Part shown: in pieces, positions 47,518-58,345 of the stretch
Layout: the number at the start of each line of letters is the position of its first letter
How positions within the stretch are numbered: the first letter of the stretch is position 1
From: Aradus depressus
Taxonomy: Eukaryota; Arthropoda; Insecta; Hemiptera; Aradidae
Direction of reading: 5' to 3'
NCBI GenBank assembly: GCA_963662175.1
Contig: OY759225.1
Span: forward strand, 6,769,107 to 6,833,106
Length of the DNA stretch: 64,000 bases
The notes under the pieces: generated by a model
Databases searched by the model: none
The model's input: only the letters and a program-made list of their open reading frames with translations
What the model was told of the DNA's origin: nothing
Program-made: the position numbers and the translations under genes

Positions 47518-50500
47518 AGATTGCGACGAGCTCTATTGCAGATAATATTGAAAATCGTCGAAATTTCCGCTTATTTGTTAATGACAAAAAAACGGGTGGG
47601 CGATTTCTTATTGACAGTGGAGCCGATATTTCTTTAATTCCAGCCAAGGCTACAGATAAAATTACATCTTCTAACTTTAAATTATATGCTGCAAACGGCA
47701 CGTCCATACCTACCTACGGCGTCACATTACTGACACTGGATCTAGGACTTCGTCGTGAATTTAGGTGGTTATTTATAAAAGCTGACATAACTCGAGGGAT
47801 AATTGGTGCAGATTTCTTGAATCATTTTAACTTATTGATTGACTTACATAAACATAGATTAATTGATGCAGTCACTAAACTTAGCACTTCAGGTAGTGTA
47901 CTGGCTGTATCAGGAAACGAAGTCATTAGCACGATAAATAAGTCTCAAGCAAAGTTTGCACATCTGTTCACCTTATACCCTGAATTAACGAAGCCATCAT
48001 TTTCGCCCAATCACACGAAACATAATATTCAACACTATATCACCACCACAGGATCTCCAGTGCATTGTAAGGCAAGACCTCTCGCTCCTAAACGATTACA
48101 ACAGGCCAAACGGGAATTTCAATTTATGTTGGATCAAAATATTATCCGACCATCGAGTTCAGAATGGGCAAGTCCGTTACATGTAGTTGATAAAAAAGAT
48201 GGATCTATCCGTCCTTGTGGTGATTATCGCTTATTAAATGCCAAGACCGTACCAGATAGATATCCTATACCTCGCATAGAAGACTTCCATCACATATTAA
48301 ATGGAGCTACTATTTTTTCTAAAATAGATTTACATAAAGCATACTACCAAATTCCGATAGCAGAGGAAGACAAAAGCAAAACGGCTATAATTACACCTTT
48401 TGGTTTATACGAATTCAACGTTATGAGTTTTGGTCTCAGGAATGCCCCTTCCACCTTCCAACGATTTATTAACACAGTGTTTCATGGTTTGGATTTTGTT
48501 TTTCCGTTCATGGATGACATCCTGGTCGCTTCAGCTACAGAAGAAGAACACTGTGAACATCTTCGTCTTATTTTTGAACGACTACAACGTTTTGGTCTCC
48601 GCATTAATGCTTCAAAATCAGAGTTAGGTGTTGAAGAATTACAATTTTTGGGCTACTTGATCACGCAAGATGGTTCCAGACCAGTACCTGAGAAGGTAAA
48701 GGCAATCAGAGATTTTAAATTACCAGAGACAGTACAACAACTTCGTGCATTTCTAGGTGTCATTAACTTTTATAGACGATATATAAGAAATGCAGCGGAA
48801 ACTCAGGCTATCCTTCATGACTACTTAAAAGGTTCCAAGAAAAATGATAAAACTAAAATAGTCTGGACTGAGGAGGCTATACAACAATTTGAACGCTGTA
48901 AAGATGATTTAGTAGATGCTACACTCCTAACTTTTCCAGATTCACGATTTCCGCTGGCGGTTTTTACTGATGCGTCTGATATAGCAGTGGGAGCTGTATT
49001 ACAGCAGCACGAACAATCCGGATGGAAACCTATCGCTTTTTATTCCAAAAAATTAAATGATGCTCAAAAAGCCTATAGTGCTTACGACAAGGAATTATTA
49101 GCAATTTATTTGGCAATTAAACAATTTAAGCATCTACTGGAGGCACAAACATTTACAATATTTACCGATCATAAGCCTATTACATATGCATTCTTCCAGA
49201 AAAATGATAAAGCATCGCCACGTCAAGTACGCCACTTACAATATATTTCGCAGTTTACAACCGACATTCGACATATTAGTGGAAAAGCTAACATAGTGGC
49301 CGACACGTTTTCAAGACTTGAAGAAGTTTCAGTAATTGACTATGAAGAAATTGCTCGCAATCAAGAAAATGATCAGGAATTACCAACATTATTACAAGAC
49401 TCCAGTTTAAATATGAAACAATGCAACATAATGTCAAAAAAGCCTATCTGGTGCGATGTAGCTACGAACAATATCCGACCCTACATCCCAGAAGCGTTTC
49501 GCTACGAAATATTTAAGCAAATCCATAATTTGGCACATCCAGGAGTCAAAACAACAGTGAAACAAATAACGTCAAAATTCATATGGCCAACCATCAAAAA
49601 TGATATTAGAAAATGGACTCAAAGTTGCTTGAGTTGTCAACGCAACAAAGTGTCACGCCATACAAGGTCAGAAATAGGGACGTTCGAACCACCGGATGGA
49701 CGATTTAGTGTCGTTCATGTGGACGTCATTGGGCCATTGCCACCCTCACAAGGAAATATTTACTGCATGACCTGTATCGACCGATTTACGAGTTGGATGG
49801 AAGTAATTCCTATGGCTAATAATACTGCAGAAACAATTGCAAAATTATTTTATAGTAATTGGATCGCAAGGTTTGGAGCGCCAGCTTCCATAGTAACTGA
49901 CCAAGGCCGACAGTTTGTTAGTGAACTTTTTACCAATTTAGCTTCGTTATGTGGAGCAAAAATACAGCATACGACACCTTATCATCCGCAATCGAACGGT
50001 AAGGTGGAGCGCTTACACAGGACTTTAAAAGCCGCAATTAGGGCTCAGAATAATCCGACATGGACAGATAGTTTACCTACAGTCTTGTTAGGAATGCGTA
50101 CAGCATTAAGGGATGGTTCGAAACATTCCATCGCAGAAATGGTTTATGGGACTACGATAAGAATCCCAGGAGAATTTTTTGATCCATCGTCACTTCCTGT
50201 GAATACAGACAATTTTGTGTCTGATCTTCAACAATATATGGCACAATTAAGACCAATGGATACACGTAAAGCTTGCAACAAATCACTGTTCAGGCATAAG
50301 GCTTTGGAATCGTGCTCACACGTATTTTTACGAGTAGATCGTGTCAAAAAGTCTTTGGAACCACCATATGAAGGGCCATTTGAGGTAATCGTTCGACAAG
50401 ATAAATATTTCACCCTTAGAATTAAAAACAAGAACACCAACATATCTGTGGATAGACTCAAACCTGCACATTTAATGGTAACTGGATTAGATCATAGTGA

Positions 50501-50681
50501 CACGTTCAGTGAGGGTACGGGCACGACAAAATTACAACCAAAGACCAGCACAACAAAGATACCTCCAACAACCCTTGCCGAGCATCAGCAACAAAAGTCG
50601 TCCCGCAGTGGCAGAATTGTTCATTTCCCACGACGTTTTCTTGACGAGCTACAGGCAAGAGAGAAACATACCAGACGATAA
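47466..50681 (+). CDS. pol: Pol polyprotein: protease, reverse transcriptase, RNase H, integrase
   Basis: 1,071 residues in the -1 frame relative to gag. Protease active site DSGAD (50-54). RT with [21 protein letters not shown] (from 234) and catalytic FMDD (348-351). RNase H acidic residues in TDAS (501), KELLA (543), TDHK (568) and VADTFSR (613). Integrase zinc motif H687, H691, C721, C724 and catalytic D753, D812, E848 with the expected 35-residue spacing. All catalytic residues are present. The pol frame has TGA TAA directly before its first ATG, so access from gag must occur within 47466-47517. Confidence 0.95.
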   Translation: MSSTMRLEKSGKLQPAVEIATSSIADNIENRRNFRLFVNDKKTGGRFLIDSGADISLIPAKATDKITSSNFKLYAANGTSIPTYGVTLLTLDLGLRREFRWLFIKADITRGIIGADFLNHFNLLIDLHKHRLIDAVTKLSTSGSVLAVSGNEVISTINKSQAKFAHLFTLYPELTKPSFSPNHTKHNIQHYITTTGSPVHCKARPLAPKRLQQAKREFQFMLDQNIIRPSSSEWASPLHVVDKKDGSIRPCGDYRLLNAKTVPDRYPIPRIEDFHHILNGATIFSKIDLHKAYYQIPIAEEDKSKTAIITPFGLYEFNVMSFGLRNAPSTFQRFINTVFHGLDFVFPFMDDILVASATEEEHCEHLRLIFERLQRFGLRINASKSELGVEELQFLGYLITQDGSRPVPEKVKAIRDFKLPETVQQLRAFLGVINFYRRYIRNAAETQAILHDYLKGSKKNDKTKIVWTEEAIQQFERCKDDLVDATLLTFPDSRFPLAVFTDASDIAVGAVLQQHEQSGWKPIAFYSKKLNDAQKAYSAYDKELLAIYLAIKQFKHLLEAQTFTIFTDHKPITYAFFQKNDKASPRQVRHLQYISQFTTDIRHISGKANIVADTFSRLEEVSVIDYEEIARNQENDQELPTLLQDSSLNMKQCNIMSKKPIWCDVATNNIRPYIPEAFRYEIFKQIHNLAHPGVKTTVKQITSKFIWPTIKNDIRKWTQSCLSCQRNKVSRHTRSEIGTFEPPDGRFSVVHVDVIGPLPPSQGNIYCMTCIDRFTSWMEVIPMANNTAETIAKLFYSNWIARFGAPASIVTDQGRQFVSELFTNLASLCGAKIQHTTPYHPQSNGKVERLHRTLKAAIRAQNNPTWTDSLPTVLLGMRTALRDGSKHSIAEMVYGTTIRIPGEFFDPSSLPVNTDNFVSDLQQYMAQLRPMDTRKACNKSLFRHKALESCSHVFLRVDRVKKSLEPPYEGPFEVIVRQDKYFTLRIKNKNTNISVDRLKPAHLMVTGLDHSDTFSEGTGTTKLQPKTSTTKIPPTTLAEHQQQKSSRSGRIVHFPRRFLDELQAREKHTRR

Positions 50682-50865
50682 GTGAGATAAGTGTTGTGAA
50701 AAGTTATACGCATAAGTTTTTCTAATTTCTGAACATTTTATGTTACACACTATGTTATACATTGTATACTATGTTTTATGTTGTTTACAATATCTATATA
50801 TTTTTTTTTTTTCTCTTTGCCATAAATGGGGCTGTCAGGTTGCCTTGTGTCGTTACTTAGTAACT

Positions 50866-50875
50866 GAGGAAGGAG
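50866..50875 (+). promoter_or_regulatory. Polypurine tract
   Basis: GAGGAAGGAG ends three bases before the 3' LTR, the position used to prime plus-strand synthesis. Confidence 0.75.
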
Positions 50876-50878
50876 TAT

Positions 50879-51065
50879 TGTAGCGACCTATGTATCGGAG
50901 GATCCAACATGGATTTAGGAACTCACCATACAGCTTCCATTTACGGCCGACAGGTGCATCCAAGTCAGTCCTCAAGAAACCTTTGTACAAGCTTGTTTCG
51001 ATTAAAATTGATGTCCCCAAATAAATGTGTTGGGTATTAATATTATTAGAATTAAGCCCCCAACA
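50879..51065 (+). repeat. 3' LTR (187 bp)
   Basis: Identical by eye to the 5' LTR, followed by the CACC duplication. Confidence 0.92.
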
Positions 51066-51289
51066 CACCTATCAATTTTCAACCGATTCGGCTTGAGAGA
51101 AGGGGTAAATCAGAAATAATTGATAATTGTCAATGTAACAAAATTTGGTACGAGCGTTCAGAAGCCCCTGAGTTAGTTATCTTATCAATTACCTATCAAT
51201 TTTCAACAGTATTGACTTGAGAAAAGGAGTGTCAGAAATAATTGATAATTGTCAATGTTATCTATTCCACTAAAGATATATATACATAT

Positions 51290-51326
51290 ATAACTACCGG
51301 TTTCGGCTTTATACCATCGTCAGGTC
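51290..51326 (-). ncRNA. Hammerhead-like motif in left arm
   Basis: Exact mirror of the 53070-53115 motif: TACCGGTTTCGGC then TCGTCAG on the + strand. Confidence 0.65.
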
Positions 51327-51470
51327 TAGTTATGAACTAAGTCAGTTTGCAGAGAGCGACCCTTCAAATACATCTCAGGTCAAAGGCTATTAAAACTTGG
51401 GAGTCCCCCGGCTGTACCGTTAGCTAACTCATGAAATATTTCTTAACAAAACCTAGTTCTAAATTTACAT

Positions 51471-52745
51471 TCATTAGATCTCGTCAATAAGATTAGAGAT
51501 GTAAAGGTACCTCACGGAGCCAAGTTAATATCATTAGACGTCTCTAACCTCTTTACGAATGTCCCCGTAACCGAATGTCTAGAGTTAGTTAGGGGCCTAA
51601 TAAACAACTCAAATAGGTCCATTTTTGAAAAAATAGAACTTTGTAACCTTTTAGAACCGTGCATAGAACAAAATTATTTCATCTTCAATAGTGAATTATA
51701 TAAACAGAAAGAGGGGCTAGCGATGGGGTCCAGCCTGTCTCCCCTGTTAGCTGATATATTCATGGATAGAATTGAGAGGGAAATTCTAGAGAAGCCTCCA
51801 TTTATCAGTAATATCATGTTTTGGAAGCGGTACGTGGACGATATTTTGATACTTTTTAACGGAACAGAAAGACAAATTAACTTATTTTTTGACTTTGTCA
51901 ACAAAGTCCATAACAAAATAAAATTCACGTTGGAAATAGGAGGTCAAACCATAAATTTTCTGGACTTGGAGATCAAAATTAATAACAAGAAATTCGAATT
52001 TAGCATTCACAGAAAACCGACTACAACAGACACGGTAATACACCCATCTTCTAACTGTCCTTCCAGTTACAAATACGCGGCCTTTTATTCCATGTTCCAC
52101 AGAGCCTACTCCATTCCAATGATCCAACAATCAAAAGATAAAGAACTTAAGATTATTAAGGAAATAGCCAAAAACAATAGCTATCCACAAAAAACAATAA
52201 ATAAAATTGAAAAGAAGGTCAAAAATCATAATTTTAGGAACAAACTGACCAAATTAGAAACACAAAATAAAGTTTATAATAAATGGGTCAGCTTAACTTA
52301 CCACGGAAAAATTTCAGAAAAAATAGGTAAAGAGTTGAAAAAAGAAGGTTTCAATATCGGGTTTAAAACTATCAATCCCATAAGCCAGTGCCTAGAGAGA
52401 GGTAGGGACAAAACAGATATTGAAAATAAAAGCGGTGTTTATAGTCTAGAGTGTGCGACGTGCAGTCAATTATACATTGGACAGACAGGACGTCGTTTTA
52501 GGGAAAGAATTAAAGAACACACAGCCGAAATAAAGAACCGAGGAAACCGTTCTACATTCGCGACCCATATAATTGACAATAGCCACACTTTCGACCCATC
52601 TACAGGCATCAAATATCTCCATTATTGCCCAAAAAGCAGGCTACTTAATAGCTTAGAGCAATTAGAAATAAATAAAGCTAACAAAAGGAACATTTGTATG
52701 AATGACCAAATTTATTTCAACTATTCCCCTTTGTTAACAGCCTAA
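51471..52745 (+). pseudogene. Penelope-like RT with GIY-YIG endonuclease, 5'-truncated
   Basis: Open from the inner edge of the left arm to TAA at 52743. It starts within the RT core (LISLDVSNLFTNVPV), then EGLAMGSSLSPLLADIFM and catalytic YVDD (about 51831-51842), and FLDLEIKI. After a lysine-rich linker comes a GIY-YIG nuclease: GVYSLECATC, LYIGQTGRRF, ERIKEH. The first ATG of the frame is at 51723, after much of the RT core. The N-terminal third of the RT is missing, so this copy cannot make a full enzyme, but the remaining frame is unbroken. Confidence 0.92.
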
Positions 52746-53069
52746 ACCAGTTCTGTTTCCACATACTTATATGTTTGTATTATCTGTTATTAATATTTGG
52801 TTCCACATATATGTTTCAAGTTATCTAAATCTTAACATTATTATTAATTTTATTTCTATTTTTATTATTTACTTGTATTTGTACTTATTTATTTGTTATT
52901 TTTCCACGATTAGTCTAGTGACATTGTTTTATGTAAATTTAGAACTAGGTTTTGTTAAGAAATATTTCATGAGTTAGCTAACGGTACAGCCGGGGGACTC
53001 CCAAGTTTTAATAGCCTTTGACCTGAGATGTATTTGAAGGGTCGCTCTCTGCAAACTGACTTAGTTCAT

Positions 53070-53115
53070 AACTAGACCTGACGATGGTATAAAGCCGAAA
53101 CCGGTAGTTATATAT
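53070..53115 (+). ncRNA. Hammerhead ribozyme-like motif in right arm
   Basis: Core CTGACGA (53078-53084), one unpaired T, stem II GGT (53086-53088) with GCC (53094-53096), GAAA (53097-53100), palindromic stem III ACCGGT (53100-53105), cleavage base A106. G107-T108-T109 pair with G75-A76-C77 to start stem I. Confidence 0.7.
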
Positions 53116-53525
53116 GTATATATATCTTTAGTGAAATAGACAATATTTCAAAAAAAAAAAAAAAAAAAAATAAGTTTGTTTTATCTATTTATTACAAGTT
53201 TCCACAATATGTCCGCGTTTCTCAACTTAGAAATTGTCAATGTAACAAAATTTGGTACGTGCGTGCAAAAGCCCCTGAGTTAGTTAGGCACCTATCAATT
53301 TTTAATCGAATCGACTTGAGAGAAGGAGTGTCAGAAATAATTGATAAAGATAATTGATAAAGCCCCTGAGTTAGACATCTATCAATTTTCAACCGAATTG
53401 GCATAAGAGAAGGGCTAAGTCAGAAATAATTGATAATTGTCAATCTAATGAAATTTGGTACGAAGGTTCAGAAACTCCTGAGTTAGAGACACTTATTAAT
53501 TTTCAACCAAATCAGTGAATTGGTT

Positions 53526-54039
53526 TTATAGAATCACCGAAAATTTCATTAATGCGCACTGGTAAAGCTCATTGTCGGTGATTGACCGGAGACTTATTAA
53601 TATTATATTTCAGCCAGATTATTTAAAAAAATCAATCATTATCGACGAGAACTGTACCGTAAAATCTATTATGTTGTTTATCACTCATAATACAACAAAT
53701 TTTTATATGTACGTGTATTATATAGCTATAAAGGTTTCATGAAAATAATTTTGTTGAGTGGATGCGTAGCTAGTTGAATGTCACAATTTCCTTCCGCGCA
53801 GATGCGTCTACGCGTGGCTGCGTACGGAACCATGGATCGCTGCCCAAGCCACTTTACCTACATTTCTTCGTTACTGTTCGCAGCAATAATGTATTCAGAA
53901 GTTTTCATTTAAATAATTTTAGCAGTTCATATGATAAGAAAAACATATGTATATGATGTACATGCCTTGTTATTTGGGCATATCGTATTTATGTACTTGG
54001 GTCAAAAAATAAAAAACATTTTCTCTGCTAAAAAATAAA
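53526..54039. other. No gene recognised
   Basis: A fragment of the MITE-like repeat start (GTCGGTGATTGACCGG at 53574) and an unclassified stretch (TCTACGCGTGGCTGCGTACG at 53808). Confidence 0.35.
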
Positions 54040-54129
54040 TAAAAAATGTATGTTTTTAAAAAAATATTGTCTATTTCACAAAATATATATTATATATGGG
54101 AGTACTTTCGGTATTGCTACCATCTTCAG

Positions 54130-54413
54130 ATGGCGCCGGTAGCTCAGTGGTATGCGTGCTTGTCTTCTGAGCTCAAGATTGTGGGTTCGAAACCCGACCG
54201 AGGCCGTCCTTCGAATGGGACGTTAAGCGATGGTCCAGAGCCTGTACGATGTCAGGTACTCGTTGAAGACCCCTACCCTTGGTGAAAAAAAAATTTAGGA
54301 CTCCCGCAGTAGAGTCGGGCTCATGACCACCAGAGTGACGAAAGAGCGCTCTGATAGTAGGTGATATGACCTCGTAGTTAAAGCCCGGGCATGAGTCATA
54401 AAACCTAGCCTAA
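54130..54413 (+). mobile_element. tRNA-derived SINE, family 1 (reference copy), with 14-bp target duplication
   Basis: Flanked by GCTACCATCTTCAG at 54116-54129 and 54414-54427. The head has box A TAGCTCAGTGGTATGCGTGC and box B GGGTTCGAAACCC (54183-54195), a clear RNA polymerase III promoter. The body contains CTTCGAATGGGACGTTAAGC, GCCTGTACGATGTCAGGTAC, CCAGAGTGACGAAAGAGCGC and ends CATAAAACCTAGCCTAA. It has a 26-bp gap where other copies carry TTTATTTTATCTGGGAGGT. More than twenty copies or fragments occur in the window in both orientations. Confidence 0.93.
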
Positions 54414-54447
54414 GCTACCATCTTCAGCCACGACAACGAATAGTGAG

Positions 54448-54492
54448 TATCAGGCTGAAGAAGGTAGCAATACCGAAAGTACTCCCATATAT
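54448..54492 (+). ncRNA. Hammerhead ribozyme-like motif
   Basis: Core CTGAAGA (54455-54461), one unpaired A, stem II GGTA/TACC with GCAA loop (54463-54474), GAAA (54475-54478), palindromic stem III AGTACT (54478-54483), cleavage base C84, then CC pairing with GG (54453-54454). Confidence 0.65.
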
Positions 54493-54649
54493 TTTATATA
54501 TTTTGTGAAGTAGACAATATTTTTAAAAAAACATAAGTTTTTTTTATATTTTTTATTATGTGTTTCACAATATCTCTGCAAAAATGTTAATTATAATTCT
54601 ATCTGCTGGTTGCAGGTTATGCCAACATTCTTACATTCCCACCGAGGAT

Positions 54650-55080
54650 TTTCTTAAATCCTCATACTAAATTTTGTTTGATAAATTCATTACATCGGCA
54701 GTTGTTAGGATTTTTTAATCGCCCCCCCCCCTCTGATCCCCTCCTTCCCTTCTGTCGTTTCTGCTGAAAATTAATAAGTGTTGTAGTCCTTATGGGGTTT
54801 TGAATTCTCATATGAAATTTTGTGTCGATATATTCATTACAACGGCACTTTAGTTTTAAGTTAAACCTTTCCTCCAATCCCCCCCTCCTCTTTGACTGAA
54901 AATGGAGAGGTGTTGTTCTCATACGATTTTGATCATGCATACGAAATTTCGTGTCGATATAATCTATCGGGTGTTATTGCGTTCACCTTCTTTTCTTCAT
55001 ATTTGCGATCTCTAGAGGTCGGTAAACATGAAATTTTGTTGTTTTTGACAGATTACATAACTTCCCCTATACATCGAGAT
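54650..55080 (+). repeat. MITE-like dispersed repeat, 3' two-thirds
   Basis: CCTCATACTAAATTTTGTTTG, TACATCGGCAGTTGTTAGG, TTGTGTCGATATATTCATTA, CGAAATTTCGTGTCGATATA, ATTACATAACTTCCCCTATA. Confidence 0.6.
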
Positions 55081-55084
55081 AAAA

Positions 55085-55390
55085 AAAATGGCAGTGAATT
55101 ACTGGCATTATAATTCCCCAGCACGAATTGATCAACTAAGTTTTCTCTCTCCCTCCGAAATCCAATTTGGCTTGAAATTGATTGTAGGCTCTTACATAGA
55201 CATTTAGACCCTCATATAAAATTTCACATCAATAAATTTACTTTATTGGCAGTTTAATTGTGACCCTTTCCTTTCAGCCGGTTCCGCTGAAAATCAGTAG
55301 GTGTCGTCCTTATGAAGGTTTGAATCAAAATATGAGGATCGGAAAAGAAGAAATTCCGGTCAAAATCGACATCGACTAATTACATGATTT
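55085..55390 (+). repeat. MITE-like dispersed repeat, 5' part
   Basis: GGCAGTGAATTACTGGCATT, AATTCCCCAGCACGAATTGA, AACTAAGTTTTCTCTCTCCC, GCTGAAAATCAGTAGGTGTC. Confidence 0.6.
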
Positions 55391-55394
55391 CGCG

Positions 55395-56038
55395 TATATA
55401 GGGTGGCCCGCTTATCTGGGCATAACAACTCCTAAACGGTTAGAGATATCAAAATTGTGCATATGACTAAAGTTGTAGCACTCGCCGAGAGCTATAGAAT
55501 GGCGTCCTTGAAAAGACATAAATGACCCTTTTAATGACTCAAACAGCCCTTCGAAGGGCAGGGTTCCCTTTTGACCCTTAAGTTTCATTACATTTTATTA
55601 AAGTACTAAAGAAACAAGGAAGAACTGTGCAAACAGATTTTTGATACGTCAAATAGTTCTTGGAATAAAAACGTTTAAAGTTGCACGGTTTTCTTATTCT
55701 GAGGTTAGTTGGAATTTAATAACTTCAGAATAAGAAGAACGTGCAACTTTAAACGTTTTTTTTCGAGAACCACTTGACGTATCAAAAATCTGTTTGCACA
55801 GTTCTTCCTTGTTTTTTTAGTACTTTAATAAAATGTAATGAAACTTAAGGGTCAAAAGGAACTCCGCCCTTCGAAGGGCTGTTTGAGTCATTAAAGGAGT
55901 CATTTATGTCTTTTCGAGGACGCCATACTATAGCTCTTGGCGAGTGCTACAACTTTAGTCTCATGCACAATTTTGATAGCTCTAACAGTTTAGGAGTTAT
56001 TTCACTTGAGGCCCGCTTATCTGGGCCACCCTGTATAT
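55395..56038. mobile_element. Large foldback element (about 300-bp arms)
   Basis: Ends TATATAGGGTGGCCCGCTTA and its complement region TGGGCCACCCTGTATA. The arms match over about 300 bp each (for example TTAAACGTTT regions at 55665 and 55750, and CCCTTCGAAGGGC at 55550 and 55867), with a short centre near 55700-55735. No coding frame. The ends are reminiscent of Tc1/mariner-type MITEs. Confidence 0.85.
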
Positions 56039-56059
56039 CGTAGAACTGGAAAATGAAAG

Positions 56060-56500
56060 TAAAAGTATATAAAAAAAATTATATATATAATTACCCCACT
56101 CAAACTACTTCCACATATTCACAAACGGAAAAGACCAGAAGACGGACACACGGACCACCGCCCAACCAGGCGACATAGGATACAATACCAATAGATACAT
56201 CATACATTATACTAATACATACACAACCAAACATGAGACATTGATATATTCGCTCCATCAACTTCGACCAGTTCTTCTTTCTTCTTTACAGTTAATTACA
56301 CCTGTAAACAGACTATCTGAGACCAAACTCATAGACAAACAGACTACCTGAGACGGACCACAGAGACAAATTACCTGAAACGGACCATTATAAGACAACA
56401 AACACTTGAAGATGATGTCATCACAGTACTCGACCAGCAGCCAGTGACGACGGTACCCACTGAAATATATAACAAAAAATTATATGGTCATAACAGGACT
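56060..56500. other. A/C-rich stretch with short imperfect repeats
   Basis: The + strand is rich in A and C. 56322-56400 has repeats of AGACAAACAGACTACCTGAG-like units. No gene recognised; perhaps an old LTR-element leader, unproven. Confidence 0.3.
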
Positions 56501-57180
56501 TTCATAAACCAACCAATTTTGTACAGATCATCTCAAATTCATTCATTGTCATTATTGAGGTTTATAAAAGTAATGTCCTAGTGTCAGAGGTTTTCTATAT
56601 TTCATTGAACGTAGTAATTCTGAGAGCACTTTCATATTTCAATATAATTTAATCTGAGAGGAGGGAGTGAATGGTGAGTAATGTGTTACTGTTATGGTCA
56701 CGTCAATGATCTTTGAGGCGGTATAACTTTTGTCGTATTGATCCTATCTCAAATCTGAGAACTTGGTAGCAATTGGAATTTAATAAGGAAAATTTTTAAT
56801 AAGAAGCAATTTTTTGATAGCACTAACCGTTTTTGCGTAAATTACAAGGAAACGTTTAAAAATATGTGTGTTCAAAACTACATTTCGGAATATATCTCGA
56901 AAAATGGACCACCTGCAAAAAATCGTATTTCAGGATGCGTTTTTTCACTATAACGATTACTACTAAAGTTTTTTGATTAGGTCATGAATATAAGTGGCAT
57001 CTTTTAAAATGTACTTAGGCCCAAGGTAAAGTGGTCTCAATTTTCGTTCGATTTCGGTCAAAATCTTATCATATCTAAGTTACTACTTGTGACTTCTCCA
57101 AAATGCAATTTTAATAAAAACAATCGCTTCTGCGTTAGAACGCTTACAACAGATAGACATCATCGCGAAAATGGTCAAAA
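56500..57180. other. Diverged relative of a foldback repeat
   Basis: 56765-56890 (ATTGGAATTTAATAAGGAAA, CCGTTTTTGCGTAAATTACA, ACATTTCGGAATATATC) is similar to the arms of the element at 59577-60403. Confidence 0.4.
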
Positions 57181-58345
57181 CGTATTCAGGTATTGAAAAG
57201 TGAAGATGTTAGCTGGATATTTAAAATAAACGGAGTTATTAAATTTGAATTATAAAAGGCACAACAAAGAGGATCAACAAATATGTTCATTGTGTGCTAC
57301 AGATGAAGTAGAATCAGTTTTTAATTTTATGTGCAGTTTTCCGGTCTTGTGGAAATATAGGATTATATATTTTAGTCTTTTTTTTTTTTTTTTTTTTTTT
57401 TACTCTCTCTGGGAGGAGGAAATCCCTAAGGGACGAAGGGAAGTATCGAGCTTCCCAACATTGTGGGAATCGCATCCACTAAAACCTCCTCCCAGAGCTC
57501 CTGGGTGCTTTCGTCCCTAGTGTGGGACCATAACACCCTCTTCGTCCTCGGTGAGGAACCATAGTTGTAGCTTTCTGGAGTGCGCTGACTCTCGGAAAGT
57601 TCACGCCGGGTTAGGCCCGCCAGGTGTTATTGACACCGGCGGTCCGCCGAGGCTCGAGGTTAGGAGGCGTTTTTTCGCCTCCTCCACTCCGCTACAAATT
57701 GGGTGAGTGCCGGGTAATAAGACTCGGCCACCAGCTGCTGCAGGGTCAGCCCAGGTACGATCCGGTAGAGCGTATCAACGCCGCCCTAGGCCCGTCGTAC
57801 AGTGGACATTTGATGACCACGTGTTCCGCAGTCTCGACGCCACCGCACGCACAGTTCGGGCTGTCTTTTCTTTTAAAAAAAGAAAAGGTTGGCGTTGAAG
57901 TCGCCATGACCAGATAGTATCTGGGACGTCCAATGGTCCTATATATTTTAGTCATGATTATTTGTCAAAATGTGAATTGTTGCGGTATTTGAATAGTGAA
58001 AACTGGTCTGTTGTTCTGAAGTATTGTAAGGGGCCTGGTCATTTAGACCTAACTAATCGAAAGTAGAAAATTATGAGTAGAGTATTTCAATAATATTATT
58101 TTTTGTATTTAAAATGTAAAGGCAGGCATTATTTTTATTTTTATTTATTTACTTTCTTATTTTTTTAAATTATGTTGCTTGAATCTTTTGTTATATATAG
58201 AAAATAAAGTAAAAATTATAGCCTTTGAACTTCCCCCGATGGTATGTACCAGGGATATCTGTCGAAATGTTATCCATAATTTTGAATTGTATTTGTATTT
58301 TTGGCAAAGTAATAAAGACAGTTTATTATTATTATTATTATTATT
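57180..58345 (+). pseudogene. LINE 3' end remnant, split by a second LINE
   Basis: The frame reads NYKRHNKEDQQICSLCATDE...FNFMCSFPVLWKYR, resumes after the inserted element with HDYLSKCELLRYLNSENWSV, and stops soon after. The C-x2-C...C pattern near the C-terminus and the ending with a TTATT-type microsatellite tail (58322-58345) fit the 3' end of a CR1/L2-like LINE. The upstream RT is missing. Confidence 0.6.
57378..57939 (-). mobile_element. 5'-truncated LINE insertion with 14-bp target duplication
   Basis: TATATATTTTAGTC flanks it at 57364-57377 and 57940-57953. Read on the minus strand it ends in a poly-A tail (poly-T on +, 57378-57400). The retained C-terminus reads KRKDSPNCACGGVETAEHVV then IKCPLYDGPRAALI, the zinc-binding tail of I/R1/Jockey-type LINE ORF2. 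About 350 bp of 3' UTR follow. Confidence 0.9.

Larger units (their letters stand above)
46416..51065 (+). mobile_element. Ty3/Gypsy LTR retrotransposon, CsRn1-like, complete
   Basis: 4,650 bp bounded by 187-bp LTRs that appear identical and by a 4-bp target duplication CACC (46412-46415, 51066-51069). It has a tRNA-Trp-type primer site, gag and pol frames without internal stops, and a purine-rich tract before the 3' LTR. There is no envelope frame. Domain order protease-RT-RNase H-integrase is that of Ty3/Gypsy. The Cys-His-Cys-Cys box in Gag and the tRNA-Trp primer point to the CsRn1 clade. Identical LTRs and open frames imply very recent insertion. Confidence 0.93.
51259..53146 (+). mobile_element. 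Penelope-like element with inverted terminal repeats
   Basis: About 210-bp inverted arms (51259-51470 and 52932-53146) enclose a 5'-truncated RT/GIY-YIG frame. The arms are nearly identical complements (TAACTACCGGTTTCGGC... to ...GCCGAAACCGGTAGTTA). A poly-A run follows at 53148. An inverted second copy of the end at a truncated 5' side is a known Penelope arrangement. The ends carry a hammerhead-like motif. Confidence 0.9.
46270..53525. repeat. Array of ~115-bp repeats, split by two retroelements
   Basis: The unit reads GTTAGACACCTATCAATTTT, then GGCTTGAGAGAAGGGGTAA, TCAGAAATAATTGATAATTG, TCAATGTAACGAAATTTGGT, and TTCAGAAGCCCCTGA. Copies lie at 46270-46411, 51066-51258 and 53232-53520. The Gypsy element sits between the first two blocks and the Penelope-like element between the last two. 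The unit itself resembles part of the MITE-like repeat in reverse. Confidence 0.75.
54040..54540. mobile_element. Penelope-type inverted-repeat element interrupted by a SINE
   Basis: Arms: AATATTGTCTATTTCACAAA... (54063) to GTGAAGTAGACAATATT (54507), with GGGAGTACTTTCGGTATTGC and its complement inside. A family-1 SINE (54130-54413) sits near the loop. Without it the element is about 200 bp and non-coding. Confidence 0.8.

Noticed and set aside
50682..50865. Envelope gene of a retrovirus-like Gypsy element
   Set aside because: Only about 185 bp separate pol from the polypurine tract and no frame is present, so this is an LTR retrotransposon without envelope.
54130..54210. Possible tRNA gene
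   Set aside because: Box A and box B are present, but the sequence is the head of a repeated SINE and does not fold as a full tRNA with an acceptor stem; many copies share the same body.
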